Assembly: GCA_016800925.1 (NCBI GenBank)
Contig: JABCPU010000026.1
Span: 62,001-126,000 of the forward strand
Source: Suillus spraguei
Taxonomy: Eukaryota > Basidiomycota > Agaricomycetes > Boletales > Suillaceae
Direction of reading: 5' to 3'
DNA: 64,000 nucleotides
Both the position numbers and the translations under genes were made by a program. Below are positions 35,994 through 49,753 of the stretch, piece after piece (position 1 is the first letter of the stretch; the number at the start of each line of letters is the position of its first letter). Below the pieces are notes generated by a model. The model was not told the origin of the DNA. It worked only from the letters and a program-made list of their open reading frames with translations, and did no database searches.

Positions 35994-38524
35994 ATGACTT
36001 CTTCCTCATCCTCATCACCAGAAATGCACACTGCTCCTCCAGTAGACTCCGCTGAACGCTTTTCCTACAAACTTGCAACACATGAGGAGGTCCTCGAAGA
36101 TCTGTCTAGGTATATCCACTCTACCTATGTTCAATCTTCTTCTCACACCAAAAAGTCGCTTTCTTTTAAATCTCCCAGAGGAAGAACTATCGTCTCTTGA
36201 GCGGATATGTTTCCAGGTAGAGCAAGCGTAAGCCGCTCGCAGTCCTTGCGATTCCCTTCCGGCTCACATATTTCATATAGACATTGGTTCTACGAAGACT
36301 TCATTCGGGAACAAAATCCCAAATTTCCATCGCTACCGCTGAAGAAATTCTCCGCAATGCTTTTCCTAGCCTGTCCTTTGCTACACCAGTGGAGTCACGA
36401 TCATGAACAAGCCTTCAATACCTTCATGCAGTACAAGACTAGAGTTCCTGTATGTGGTGCAATTATGTTAAACGACACCTGGGAAAAGGTATGGTGTTCT
36501 TGGTGCTTAGGAACGAACACAACTTACTCGGATCTCTCTAGTGTATCCTTGTTAAGGGGTGGAAGTCGTCTTCTGGTTGGGGGTTTCCAAAGGGTAAAAT
36601 AAATGAGAGCGAGCCTACCCATGAGTGTGCCATTCGAGAAGTGCGTCGTATTGTCCACATTTCTGTCCGGCGACCTGAGATTTTTCGCTAGGTGCTTGAG
36701 GAGACCGGTTATAATCTGGCAGGTCAGCTGGATCCTGCAAACGTAATTGAAATGTCGATCAAGGAGCAATGGATTTCTCTCTTTGTGGTACCCGGAGTCC
36801 CGGAAGACTTTCCTTTTAAAACTCGGACCCGCAAGGAGATAAGTGTGCGTTCATTTGGCTGCGCCTCTCCTTTCTTGTCGTAATTTTTTCTCGCAGCGGA
36901 TCGAGTGGTTCAAGTTAACTGATCTTCCAACCTGGAGGCGGAACAAAGCTGCCCCGGGCAAGTTTTATTTGATTTCCCCCTTCATCGCGTGAGTCTCCTT
37001 TTATTATGTGTGTATCAGTTGTCGTCAACATCGAGTAGATCATTAAAAGCATTCGTCACCGCCAACAAGCCTCGAGCAATGGAGGGGCGAGCTCGGAAGA
37101 TTGGAGGGTACACAAGTACGGATAATGGCACACATGAGTCTAGTTCATCCTCGGCAGATAATGGCGAACCCCAGACACCATCTCCTCAGTATAGCGAAGC
37201 ACTTCCCGCTACCGGCCGTTGCGTAACTACCCACGAATCTGATGACGAGCAAGCCGTCGATCCTGAACACATGGATCCCCACTTCGCTCGTCTTCTTAGT
37301 TCCCTGACACTTTCGGCAGTCAAGCAAGACGATTCAAAGCCTCAGCTCGTCCTTCCGCCAGTTAAATCTCCTCTCTCGGTACTCGCTCACAACGCGACAC
37401 CAATGGCCAAGCAGAATATTGTTGATTGGTCTTCTCGTGTTTCTGCCCAGTCAGAAACGCCTGGTGTGATGTCTTCTCCGCCTCCGAAACAAAGGCTTTC
37501 GAGCGTGTCGTCGTCCTCGGCACATTTCCTTCGAGTTCCCCAATCTTCGAGCATGCAGGCTTCCTTTGTCGAATCATCCACACTACCAAGTCCACCTTCT
37601 CATGTTCCTGGAACTCCTTCATCAGGAGTTCTTTCAATCGCTTCATTATCCGCCGCGTCTGCCGCGTCGTCCACCTCATCCTCAACTTCCTCTCGAAAGG
37701 TCCCATTGTCGTCAAGACGTACCTCGAGCACTGCCGACATATCACCCTATCTTCCGCGCCTTACTGAGGTGCCTACCTCGGGCAAGAGGTTGAGGCAGCT
37801 GGCTCTACTGGAATCAGTGGCTGATGAGTCTTCACGCATGACTCCCACTCTGCTCAGTAGGGAGTTACCCTCTGCGACTAATATAAGCAATACATCCGGC
37901 ACCCGTCATCCAGGACCGTCGGCTTCCGTTCCACCACCTACGCACTATCCGCAAGCTGACTTTCGCCCACTATTTGGACATATGCCATCGATGCCAGCTG
38001 GATATCATCTCCCACCTACTTCTCAGCATACCAGCACTGGGTACTCTCAGCCGCCGCTTGTTGATGACATTTTTCAAGTGCGACCGCGCTCCAGCCAGTT
38101 CATTGCCCATGACTATTCCCCTCGGAATGCTCAGCAAAATCAATTGTTGTCGCTGCTGACGGGGCCCCTACCCCTTCCTGTCGGAATACCTCACACTTCT
38201 CATCCACACCCCTCCTACTCGCAAGGCTACCCTCCAGTTCATAATTATCAAGCACATCTTTCCGCACACTTTCCTACCGCTCATCAGGCCGGGGGTCCTC
38301 ATATGGTAACTGGTTTCTCTGCTGCAATGCCCCCAGTCAATGCTCAAATCCCACCTGCTCAATTCTCTGTTATCCCACCATCAGCCCATACTTTACAGCC
38401 AACTTTCCCCCCACCGCCAATCACTTCGCGGACCCCTGTAACCAACAGCGCTCAGCTACTTTCACTCCTAAACGGTAATAAACATGCACCGGCACCAGCC
38501 CCCGTTAATGCTGGCTATAGATGA
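35994..38524 (+). CDS. DCP2: mRNA decapping enzyme Dcp2
   Basis: Dcp2 hydrolyses the 5' cap of mRNA in the cytoplasm and commits the transcript to decay. Box A is formed by joining [11 protein letters not shown] to [20 protein letters not shown] over an intron at about 36111, then [15 protein letters not shown]. The Nudix motif is [33 protein letters not shown], with the REVLEE catalytic glutamates intact. Box B follows ([13 protein letters not shown]). The last large exon encodes about 500 residues rich in Ser, Pro and His, probably disordered. It ends with two QLLSLL motifs (38141-38158 and 38453-38470) that resemble Edc3-binding leucine helices. Start ATG 35994, stop 38522-38524. Length is about 735 residues. 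Confidence 0.95.
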
Positions 38525-39127
38525 TTACACCATTATATCTCTGCTATAACCACACTGCATCATATATTTTGCTTGTCATCAACGCCATAGTGTATATGCT
38601 ACGCTCACTCTTCTTTTTGGCACGCCTTTTCTCCTGCACTTATTCCTTGCCTTCTCGTTTTCTCTTGCACCTATCCCTTGCCTTCAGTCCTTTACTTTCG
38701 ATATATCTCTTTTTCCGTCTGTCTTTTTTTTGACTGCGGGTTTCAATGAATTTGACGTGAACCATTGTCATTCTCGTCGTTCATTACATCTTGATACTGC
38801 AGTGACAATAATTGGTATCATCCGTTTGCCCATTCTCGACGTTTTTCTCTTCGTCACTCTCTCATACTCGAATCTACAGTACTAGTTCCGGTGTCATCCT
38901 TGGTCTCGTCACAATACCCCCTGTAGTTTTGTACATCCTAACCAGATATATCGCTGGCCTAGTCCGTGCTCATACGTTTGTACTTGTCTTTTGACTATCG
39001 AATTCGGGCGAAGTTTTGTTGCACTCGTTTGATTTGCCACTGAAGCAAGAAAATAAATATACTGTACGAAACCAAGGATGTGATGATATACATGCATGTT
39101 ACAAAGAAGAGACAAATATTAATCAGG
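38525..39127. other. Convergent intergenic region, DCP2 / INCENP
   Basis: Both neighbours end here. The left half is strongly T/C-rich, as in fungal 3' UTRs. No gene is seen. Confidence 0.45.
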
Positions 39128-42100
39128 TCAGGACGCATGTTTGGTGAATCCCATGCGACGGGCATACTCTCGTTCCTCTTCAACCGTCAGTCTGTCCGAA
39201 CCTGACCAGTTCGCTGAACTCGTCCGTGCTCTAAACCGGCTCTGCCTTGTCCTGAACAACTCCTCCATTCGCAGCGGCCGGATCGCCCCGAAGATGTCGT
39301 CCGGGTCAACTTTGCTCTGCATTTGCAACGCCTGTCGGAGCTCCGGCGACTGGGCCCAATCGGGAGGATCAAACGTCCGTGGTCGATCTTCATCCTCCGA
39401 GTCAGAGTATTCACTGTTAATGTCAGGAAGTTCAATACTCTCGCTGGGAACTTCAGGTGGCTGCTGCTTAGCGGCCCGTATCTGGGCCATTGCACGCGCT
39501 GCCATCTGATTCTGCACCATGGCGGAGGGGAGTTTATCTTCGTTCTCCTGTGGTACAGCCTTAGCCTTTCCCTTGGAAGGACCCAGTTTGGTGGATTTCA
39601 CTTCGGTAGCTGCGGGTTTAGCGGATGACCCAACGGCATTCTGTGAGGCATTGTAGGTTGCGGAAGACACAAGTGCAGATGATGCGGGGACCTTGATGTT
39701 CTTGGAAGTAGAAGCAACTTTTGCTGCAGGAGTGACCAAACTGGATTTCGCCCACTTGGAAGAAATAAGAGCATCTTTCTTGTCTTTAGAAGGCGGCTTT
39801 TTAGCATCGGGTTTCCTATCGTCGATAGTGACTTTCCGTTTCTTTGTCACGTCTTCCTCCGTCTTCTTAAGCACAGCAGGGGTCTTGAGCGGCCGCTTTT
39901 CCGTGGTCTCATCGCGCTCACGTTTGCGCTTCTCCGATTCCTCCTTGATCTTCTTTTCCTCTTCAATAGCGCGCGACTTCTCTTCATCTGCCTTGCGAGC
40001 AATCGCTGCCTGACGTCTCGCTTCCATTTCCTTGAGACGGGTGACCTTTTTGTTGGCTTCTTCTTCTTGCTATATGGTATTTTGAGTCCCGCAAAACACT
40101 AGAGATAAGGATAAATGAGATACCTTCTTCGCAGCGGCAGCTGCAAGCTGTAGGCTCTTGACTTCTGGCTTGACCTTTTTGCTCGTGCCAAGCATACTAC
40201 TGACGAGTCTTGTGGCTTGACCGAAGAATCCAGCCTGTGATTCCTGCGAAGACGAAGACGTCGAAGCCATGGACAATTGGCTCTCGCTCCGCGGAATACC
40301 ACCAGACTTGTATTTTTATATGAGTATTAAGAATACTGATGATCAAGATTATACATGCCTCGACAAGAGTAACGGTGGGTTGGCCGACCTTGAGGACATC
40401 GCCCAGGTCACTCGTATACATAACTGACTCGTGGTCGGCTTCTGGTTCGGAGACATCGGATTCGTTGTCTTGAGCCTGAGCGACATCACCATCTGTATCC
40501 ATGGCGAAGGTACTGGGGATTACGGGCCCCTCATCTTGCTGCACCGCATTCTTCGCTGAATTACCGGTCAGGTCGCTTCTGGTTCTGGTGAGTCCCTGAG
40601 ATTCAGTAGGGAGTGTACTCCATGTCATGCTGTCCTCCTTGTTATTGAAGTTGAAAGGAGTCCATCCCTGTTCGCTTGCGGCCAGCTTCTCCTCAAGGGG
40701 CCAACTATCATCATCGTCATCTTCAGGTGTAGCAAATTTTTCTCGATGAATCTGGGACTCTGAACCGTCTGTGTACTCAGTATCTTGTGTAGAGGGCATC
40801 CAGGCTGGAATGTCTTCCACTTGATCAAAGATAGCATCTGACAACGTGCTTGCTTGTGAAGATTGTTGTGTACCACCTACTTGTGGAGGGAGACGCGAGG
40901 AAGGAGACGATGTAAGTCTTGCTGGTAGACCCAAGGATATTGGCGGAGGAAGCGTAAAAGTTGTTGTTGGCAAATTAAAAGAGAATTCTTTGACGAGGGG
41001 TATCTGCTTCGAGATAGGAGGCATGAACACAGGAGGGGGTTGCCTGTTAAATACCGGACCAGGCGGAGGAACAAAGTTAGAGCCAGAAGTACGGGTGGGA
41101 GGTGGGGAGTTGGGCGGGGTTGTTGAGACGCTCTCATCCGCTGCAAACGAAGAGTGAAGGGCTATTGGGCTTTCATGAACAGAGGCAATGTCAGAGACAC
41201 CGAGTCTGCATTCCGATTCCTTTGGGTGAACATCTTCAGTTGTCAGTTTGGATTGTTCAACGTTTGGCGCGGAAGATTCCTCTGACTCCGTGGCCTGTTC
41301 TTCATTAATCTTGTTCCTCTCTGCTACTCTTGCTTCTGCGGCAGCGCGAGCTTCAGCAAGTGCAGCGGCTGCCGCACTACCACCAAGGGACTTCCCCATG
41401 CTTTTACCCGCGCGGGCACCAAGGCCTTCAACTGTACGTTTAAACACCCCAATGAAACTAGCCTCTTCCCCCTTGTCGTTTAATGGTTCCCAGTGCTCCT
41501 CAGGGAGATGCACAGCCCCAGTCGGCACCAAAAGGGATGAAGGTGTGTGAATTGGCATAGCTATCCCCTGGTTCAGAAGTGGGTCCTCCAAATTTTGCGG
41601 AGCAGAATCGGACTTGCAGGCTTTGGCCACCTTCGTTCTACGTCCCTCGTCGGTCTTGTCTGAACCCAAAGGTGCAGCAGCAAGCATGTCGCCACTTTTC
41701 CGCTTTAAAGGAGCGACGGTGTTACCAGAGGGACCCATTGTACCGGCACCAGGGCCGAGAATGTTTGTCTTGTTATGGATAATGCCTTCCATGGCTTTCA
41801 CCTCTCTGGCCTTCATTAACCATGATGTACGTTTGCCCAGTGTGGAAGGTTGCATTGGTACTGGAGCAGCTGAGGCGACAATACTAGCACCCGTAGATGG
41901 TTCTACTATGATACGCATTGACTTACGTAGCGGAGATGGAGCGCGAAGTGTTGGAAATTGCGATCCGCTGCTCTTGTGCGCGAGAGTCCGAGATGGCGAG
42001 TCATTAAGTGGTATCGCCATAGTAGTTAACGCAGGAGCGGAACTGGACGCAGGTAAAATGGGCAGGGGAGCAGTCGATGCCTCCCTGTCATGGGTGATCG

Positions 42101-42822
42101 GAGGGCTGGTTGCTGGCATCTGAGGAAGTGGTTGAGTGTGATTGCCAGTGCGCGCCTCTCGAGCACAGGTATATTTCGCTGAGTCGAGGGGAACAGAATG
42201 TAAGGTCTCGAGTGGTGATACCATCGTGTCCTCTACCTCTGGGGCCGGATCATCCTCTATTCGATCCGGATCATGACTGACATGCTCGCTCACAATCGCG
42301 CCCGCGGGTTTAGACTGCGGAAAGACTTCCTCAGCACGGTCACTGTCTGCATGAGAACGTGTGGACTCCGCATTCTGCTTGGCGTGAATAAGGGCTTTAT
42401 GAAAATTGTTGACAGGTGGCTGGTTCTCCTTGCTGATATCCTCCTCCTACAGAACGAATTGTTCTTAATACATCAGACTTCAAAGAAATAAAATACCTCG
42501 AGAGACAAGAGAATAGACTTTTGCGGCTTTGCAGCTGCTGAAGTGGCTGTTCTGGTTCGCTTGGGCGCGATCTTCTTTCGAGCGGGTGTCTTGACGAGGT
42601 CGATAATGGCTCTGCAGATGCTCAGAATAGAAAAAATAACATAACATATCAGTTCACGCACTCTTGCTTTGGGCCAGCCAAGATATTCTCGAGGTAATCG
42701 TCTAAGAAGATGAAGCCGTGTGTTTGGACTTGGTCTTCGAATAATTGTCGACATGGATCCTTCGCCATAGACGTGCGAATAGAAGTTGTCCATGCTACGA
42801 TTCCAGGCGCTGGGTGCGCCAT
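39128..42822 (-). CDS. INCENP/Sli15, chromosomal passenger complex scaffold
   Basis: INCENP anchors and activates Aurora B kinase at centromeres and the spindle midzone. It is about 1,150 residues. The N-terminus MAHPAPGIVAWTTSIRTSMA leads into the helical segment thought to bind Survivin/Borealin (FIFLDDYLENILAGPK). A long, low-complexity middle follows. Next is a Lys/Glu/Arg single-helix region (RQAAIARKADEEKSRAIEEE). The C-terminal IN-box is clear: ELPDINSEYSDSEDED, RTFDPPDWAQSPELRQAL, then DPDDIFG. The TSS-like phosphosite near RARTSSANW matches the Aurora activation motif. One intron (40307-40358) appears to use a GC donor. Start 42820-42822, stop 39128-39130. Confidence 0.92.
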
Positions 42823-43188
42823 ACTTACCCTCGCGTTAACTGGTTTAAAGTACGAGTGCTTGAGCAATTGAAGGGTACTTCAAGTTGCCGTGTCGCATTG
42901 GTTGTGCAGTTACCTAGTACCAAATAATAATCAACAACGCGTACGTCACATGACTGCAACAAACGGTGTCGGAAAATTGGTGCAAAACTTTCTTTCTTTC
43001 GGATGCGGACGAAAAGGATGAACCCGTCCAAAACTATCCTGGAAAACATTCCGGATTTTCTGCTTGTGGTAGAACAAGTTTGAAACATGGTGACCCCTTG
43101 CCGAAACTGCCGTACTAGCTTCAGCCTTCGTGAATGCACTAGTTTAACGACCAACTACCTTACAAGAATACAATAGACGAATTCGGAA
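42823..43188. other. Spacer between INCENP and REV3
   Basis: This tandem minus-strand spacer holds the INCENP promoter and the REV3 3' UTR. No gene is seen in it. Confidence 0.45.
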
Positions 43189-46100
43189 CTAGAGTATCAT
43201 AACTATTGGCAAGGTAGCATCTCGGTCTAATATACCATCACAGTCGTCCTGTAAAATTTCAAGGTCCTTCATGATTCCCTGTAACCCCTCGAGAAACTCC
43301 GTCCTTCTTTCTGCTTTTTTTCGATCAAACAACCACGGGCAGTCGATGTTAATACACTCGATTGGCTCGGCATTTGCGGTCGACGCACACGATGCGCACA
43401 CCCGTTGCACGTCCAGGAGTCGGGCCTCTCCTTTTCGCATTTGATTAAGGAGAGTGGGCATTGTTTCCCAGGGCGTTCTCTGACACCTTCCACAGATTCC
43501 TGTCGTGAACTCGTTAGCCTTGAAAGATAAGTGAAATATACGAGTGCCTACCGTCTGAAGACAAGCCACCGCATGCAAGGCACTGGGAGCTCTGGAAGTG
43601 TTCATCTATCTTTAACCGATTTACTGTGATCCTCTTTTTTTGGGGAGACATTGCAAGAGGGTTTGGATGATTGACTCGGATAGTCTTCGGCATATCATCA
43701 AACCAAGTTCTAACGTCAGCACCCACCAAGTTGAAGACACGTTCAAGCGGTGGGATCAGAACGCGGGATATGTAATACGAAGCGTCTAATTGCATGTGCC
43801 TAATAGATCGTAGATAGTAACGATACGGCAAGAGCAAAGATGAAAGGCGCACTTATTTTGCAATAATTCTTCCGGAGACACAGCTCTGTCTACAAGCCGC
43901 ATCTGGGGATCACCTCTTATGATCACGTATGGAATTCGGTCGCCATATTGAACCTCGTCATTCTCGTCTTCCATCATTCTTCGAGCGGCAACAGCTACAC
44001 CAGGCGGAGGTGGTGCCTTTTCACTGATATAACTTTATTCTAGTACATATAACGCATCAATAGACTTTCACGCACGAATATGTCCCCATTTTGACTTCCT
44101 TTGCAAATACGAAGTCTTGTATCGACGCTTGGTTTTGAAGAATTTTAGTCCATGACTGGTAGCAATAGTCCTTTACTTGACTGAGATCCTGGGTACGGAA
44201 CAAAATTCTTGCCGCAAATCTAGATGAGAATGCATGTCATGAGAATACGAAAACTTACTCACTTCAAACACGTTTCTGTCATTTTTGACTGAGCAGGTAC
44301 CCCGTCACGGCGGACAGTTTCGATCCCCTTCGCATCAAATGTGGGGATAGTCTCGTCCAGATTCTCAAACTTGAATCCAACATATCTTTTCTTTGCCATC
44401 AACAGACATGGCAAATACACCTAATCCAAACATTAGTAGTCGCCTCACTCATCTCGGGATGTATAAACCTTTTCGAATTTCAATTTGATGGGTGCAGGAT
44501 TCATCGCCGTAACCGTATCCGCAATATCATAGCCGATGTGGAAAGCCTGCTCCTTCGTCTTTCCTTGAAGGTATATAAAAAGGGAGTCTGTGTCGCCGTA
44601 AACAACTTTAGCTCCCCATTTAGCATTGCTGTCGATGACTTCTATAGCCTGACTCCACTGTCAGGTTCATACGAAACCATGTGGCTAAAATACCAACCTT
44701 TTCCAAGGTTTCTCTGCCACTTTGTACAATACTATCTGCAATTTCAACAGCAGGCATGCGGCCAGAGTATGTTGCGCTTGTATATCCATAGGTGACATTA
44801 GCGATGTATTTCAGACCGAGCTGGCGCGCGTCCAGAACTCGACTGAGCGCCTGTGTGACCATGATTATTAAAAGTCAGAATTGCGACATACACGTTACCT
44901 TGTCAGGTTTCGAACTCTTCATCGCCTGTTTTACCATTACTCGGGTGTCCAACAACTCCGTAAGCATGCGCGCAAGTAAACCCTTCCTCACTTCAGGCTT
45001 CACGTACAGAATACCATTCGGCGCAACTATAGTCGAGAGCTCAAAACGAGCGCGAAACCTACAAAGGAGATAACAGACCTGTTATGTGGTCTTGCAAGTT
45101 TTCCAAGAGTCCACGTGGTCTTTGGAGATCCACGACACCAAACTTATTATGACCCTGGAAATCGACTATTCTCCCAAGGCAGGTTGAATAGCAATAATTG
45201 TAAGCAATCATAATTGACGGATAAAGCGATTGGAAATCGAGCACGACGAGGGGTCCATTGTAAAAGGCGGAGAGCGGTTCCATAATGAGAGGCATGCATT
45301 CTGCAGCATTTTGTTTTCCAACCTGGGAGACGGTGTCAACCGATTTCGAAGAGTGGCTAATTCAAGCTCACATCCTGTTTGCTAGGAGACAGGAGAACGA
45401 AGCTCTCCGGCTTTGCGATGCGGAACATGAATGACTCCACTTTAAACTGTGAACCCCGACTGATTACAGAGTAAAAGTCGACTCCAAAGACACGCGCAAA
45501 CTCTCTGTCGGCGCCGTATATGAGGACTTGAATTAAATCTGATTAAAGACTCACGCATTTTTTGTGGTTGTTTCGGCTTCTTGGAGGATTTCCAGTGTCA
45601 TGATCGTTCGTTCGAGGAAGTAGCGAAGGGCACGGGAGGTGTGCACGGGATCTGTACTATTATACCAAGTTGTTAGGACCTCGGGGGTATAGCGAGGGAC
45701 CCTGAGCAGATGAGCGGGGAAACAGTAGTGATGGAGTTAGCATACCTTCGACGCAGTAACTGGAAGGCCACATTCTCGAAAGAATACATGGAAAATGTCT
45801 GCTCAACTCGCATGATTCTCCAGACGTTGAACACATGCCGACCAGTGACCTTGAACGTGGTGGTTGTCCTCTGACTCCATTGATTATTTCCTGCATTAGC
45901 ATCCTTGCTAGGGGCTCGAGATATAAGCTCGCCAATGTCAAAACCTTTACGTGTGTTAACGACAAAAAAACACAGGAAAAGACCTTGCAAGAACCATAGT
46001 GATTTCCTCGAGCATTGAGATAGCCCCAAGATGCTGATTGGACATCCCAGCCAACAATGATATCCGGATCGAACTCAACTACTATGTCAACTATCCGATT

Positions 46101-48988
46101 GAGTAATTCCAGTTCGTCGGCAACAATCTCCAACGGGAAGTCGCGTATTCGACGAGGATCCAGTTGCGCATTCTTAACTGCCAGGATACCTCGTTCGTGG
46201 AATACCGAATGAATATCATCATCCCCGAGAGCAAAGAAGATTGCAACAATCCCGTCAACGTTTGCGTCAGGTACTTTATTACTACGTGAAGGAGCTAGCA
46301 ACGAAAGTGAGCGCATGACAAATGGTCATTTCGGGGCTCACCAAATATTTCTAGGGAAAACAAGGACATGTGCTGGGCTGTTCTGGTGCTGGAGTCAGAT
46401 CGACCACGCGGCGTTGACTTCACGCCATAAGGATTCATTTGCGTACTGCCCTCGATCTGTATACCCTTCCATGAAATTTCGCTTAGGCATAGTAAACTCC
46501 ACTTACCTGAGAGTGCATCTTGATCCTTGTGGTCAGCTGAACTGGGTTTTCTTTCAGCCATTTTTTCACTTGAGTTTTACTCGGAGGTAGGGCTGCATAC
46601 TCCCATCCCCATGACAGGTATGTGTTTTTCAAACGACGCGCATTTCTTCGTGTATGAAGCTGACTTCCATGAGACTTCCACTGGTCCAGAGTATCTAATC
46701 CCTCCCCGCCTTTAAGGTGATACAGGAGACCTGCATATTCTCTTGGATGCTCTGGAGCATCTGCGCACTTGGAATAATATGGATTGCGGTAAACCCTTCG
46801 GGGGACACCATATGTCTCAATGGTCCCGAGAAGTTCAGAGGAGGATGGCGGTGGTACAGCGAATACGAATGCCGTGGTTTGGCTCGAGGTAGGTAGTATA
46901 TGTCTTGAAAATGAAACTCTTGGTAAGGTCAGCTGCAAAATGCTTTCATTCCGTTTAACGGAGCCGTCTCGTCGTTCCTCTCTCGTTTCTATTGGCCTTG
47001 AGCGATTGGCAGGGCCCTGTGGACTCTTCGGCGTTCCCGCACAAATAGACTGTTCATCTCGAAGTAGGAATGGATTTTCTTCGGTATCGCATCCGGCAGT
47101 ATTATCAGATGGATCAGATGGATCAGGGGATAATCTCCGCTGCGTTAAGGGTTCTGTAGGAACCATCGATGGTAGTGCACTCCTATTTATAACCATTCAA
47201 TACTGATCGATATGCGGCAACTTCAACAATTACATTGTGGGTGTAGTTGCATCATAGGCGGCCTCGTTACTCATGTACCGCATTCTCCTAAATATAATCG
47301 AATGAAAAACCTTTCCATGAATGTAAGTGTGCTCACTTGGTAAGAGTTGCTGGAAGCTCTGAAGAAGCCGAAAGACTCCTCGCTCGTTTGCGGCTGTTCT
47401 TACTTCAATAATGGCTTTCAAAGAAAGGGATTGCCTACATTTCCAGATCATGCCATGAGTGCCGGAATGAATTTATTCGGGGAAGGTCTCGCGTAGGAGA
47501 GCCGAATCTGCAGAGACAAACATTAGTACAAGACCCAGGGAAAATAAGTTATTGAACCTTCCGCTCCCATCAGTGGCAGCTTCGACCTCGCCAGAAGGAC
47601 TGGGCACGTCCATCCCAAAGTCAGGAGGAGGCCCTTCTTCAGTTAACATATCATCACCAGCGGCGTCGGGCTCTGCAATGGTGTCTCCCGCCTGCAAGTC
47701 CGCCCACTCCTGGTCTTCGCGGTCCATCATCTTACTCATCTCTTGTGTTGAAAGCAACATCTCGTCGACATCGACACCCGTACTCTCCGGTGGTCCTTTC
47801 CGATTTATCGAAGACCTATCCTGTGTCGCTTGTGCAAAAGGATTTTCCTTGTCCTCGGCTTCCGATGTATGAGCGCTCTGTCCATTATGACCAGTAGCCT
47901 CTTTACGAACTGGCTTCCAAGTTCTCCACTCAGCCTCCCAGAGGGCTTCCACGCTCTCAAACGTGGTCATCACCCATTTCTCCCAAAGTTCCGCATTGTC
48001 TGTGAAAGTAGGCTGAGGATCTCTTTCTCTTTCGATGCGTTTTCTGACTTCCTCCCACCACCTCGCTTCCGCGATCCACTCGCCTCCACGGCCTCTCGAC
48101 ATCTTGCTTGAATCAATAGGAAGCACAGGGGTTGGAGAGAGGCCCTTGGCAAGCCTTCGACGTCTTTCATCATCCCACAGTTCACGGACACTCAGAACAA
48201 ATGGTTCAGAAGGTAAAGACGGCGCCGGTATTTCCAATTTGTGGTGGATGTTGCGTGCAGACAGGAAACGGCGGTTTAAAATTTGATGAGCAGCGGCATC
48301 AACTTCAAGCGGCATGCGGGATTGACGAAAGTATGGTGATACCTTGAATGTTGCTGACTCCGTCATTCCAGTACCGTTTTCTTCATGTCCTCGTTGCCAA
48401 ACCTCCGCGAGATCGATCCAGCCACATCCATAGAGCCCAAAATCGCACATGAATTGTAGGATGTAGCTCAAATGGCTTTCGTAAACACGAAAGCGTGTTC
48501 GCATAACAGTTCCAGATTGCAATATAGTGACGGCACGATTGACACATGTGGGGTCTGCGATAAGAATCTTCAAGAATGGCGTATATGACGAGTGGAATCC
48601 ATAGAAGTGAACGCCTTTAACGAGAAGTACACCCCGGACAAACTGTGATTTGCGCGAATGTGGATTGCGCTTCATTGAGATGGCGATAGCATGGTTCAAA
48701 GACCGAGATAACTTTGCGATGTACTGGTTCACTGACTGGGGTCAACACGAAAACATCCTGAAACTGAATACACACACCATTTTCAGGACTTAATTTTCCC
48801 CCATACTCGACAAAGAAATAAGGATATACTTGATGTACATGTACACATGCTTTCGCTCCTGTAGACGATGCGCCATAAATACGGATCACAGGCACTCGAG
48901 AGAGAGATGTGTTGTCGAGAGCGCCAGGGGATGCCACAGTATAGTCAATTTGGTTGATAAGTACTCGAAGTGTAGTCTCCTGCTCCAT
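43189..48988 (-). CDS. REV3: DNA polymerase zeta catalytic subunit Rev3
   Basis: Rev3 is the B-family polymerase for error-prone translesion synthesis. The gene spans 5.8 kb with many introns and reads about 1,600 residues. The N-terminal domain starts MEQETTLRVLINQIDYTV and continues VIRIYGASSTGAKACVHVHQ. A long disordered middle includes DPSDPSDN repeats and the conserved block YGVPRRVYRNPYYSK. The exonuclease-like domain has FDPDIIVGWDVQ. Polymerase motif A is DFQSLYPSIMIAYN and motif C is YGDTDSLF (about 44575-44600). The C-terminus has two cysteine modules: CLACG with CGRC, then CASC with CINIDC, the latter typical of the [4Fe-4S] site that holds accessory subunits. Start 48986-48988, stop 43189-43191. 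Rev7 binding is inferred from the family. Confidence 0.95.
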
Positions 48989-49753
48989 GAAATTAATTGT
49001 TATACAGTACGAATGGCGTAGAAGGAATGTCACTCAGCGCATGCCCTGAATGCAAGTAACTTGAAGTAGGTTCAGCGTGACACTAGTACATGGACGCGCT
49101 TGTCACAGTCACATGCTCAAACCTAATAACCCTGCTCAACAACAGTTTATCGCCGGTTTTTATTATTATTCTTTTGAGCGCGCGTAGGACAAAATAAACC
49201 GCAGGTTTTGTGTGCTGCTCCTGTCACGGAGAGCGAGACACGAGCAGTCAACACAAGTACTGCCGTGAAGGAGCACCCAATACTCATCACGGCGCGTGAT
49301 GCCATGGTAGCTCAGTGGCATCGATAACTTTAGCGATGACGGAACAGCAACAGGGAATCCACAACGAACCTCTTGCAATCTCTCGCAGTTGCTCCTCGCT
49401 GAGGCAAAGACTCTGGGGATCCGCTCATTGCCATTTCACTTGCATTGGTAGCCTTAGACCGCCGACGACGGGACAACCGCGGTAGTACGATATTGGTAGG
49501 TTTTTGCTTGTAATCTGTAATCTTTGCGTTTCGGCGGCTTGGCGCACAATCAGACCTTCGACTCATCTTTGACGACAATTTCCAATTCATGAATGAGATA
49601 AACTGCTACTCAATAATTCTGACAGTTTATTTCCCATCGCTTATTGCATTCAAACAGTAAATAAACTGGAGAAATAAACTTTCATTGAGTAGGGTTAACA
49701 ATCTTTCTTTCACTGGTCTAATGGTAAGTGCGTGATTCATAATTAAGGAGTAA
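48989..49753. other. Spacer between REV3 and G6P epimerase
   Basis: It should hold the REV3 promoter and the epimerase 3' UTR. A minus-strand ATG frame at 49330-49590 would encode about 86 Arg-rich residues (start MNWKLSSKMSRR). It has no family, no paired exon and no convincing signal, so I do not call it a gene. Confidence 0.4.

Noticed and set aside
47103..47130. Short tandem repeat GATGGATCA as a possible microsatellite
   Set aside because: It is the coding repeat DPSDPSD in the disordered part of Rev3 and has only two to three units.
49330..49590. Arg-rich 86-residue open frame as a gene
   Set aside because: No splice partners, family or transcript evidence; it sits in a spacer between two minus-strand genes.
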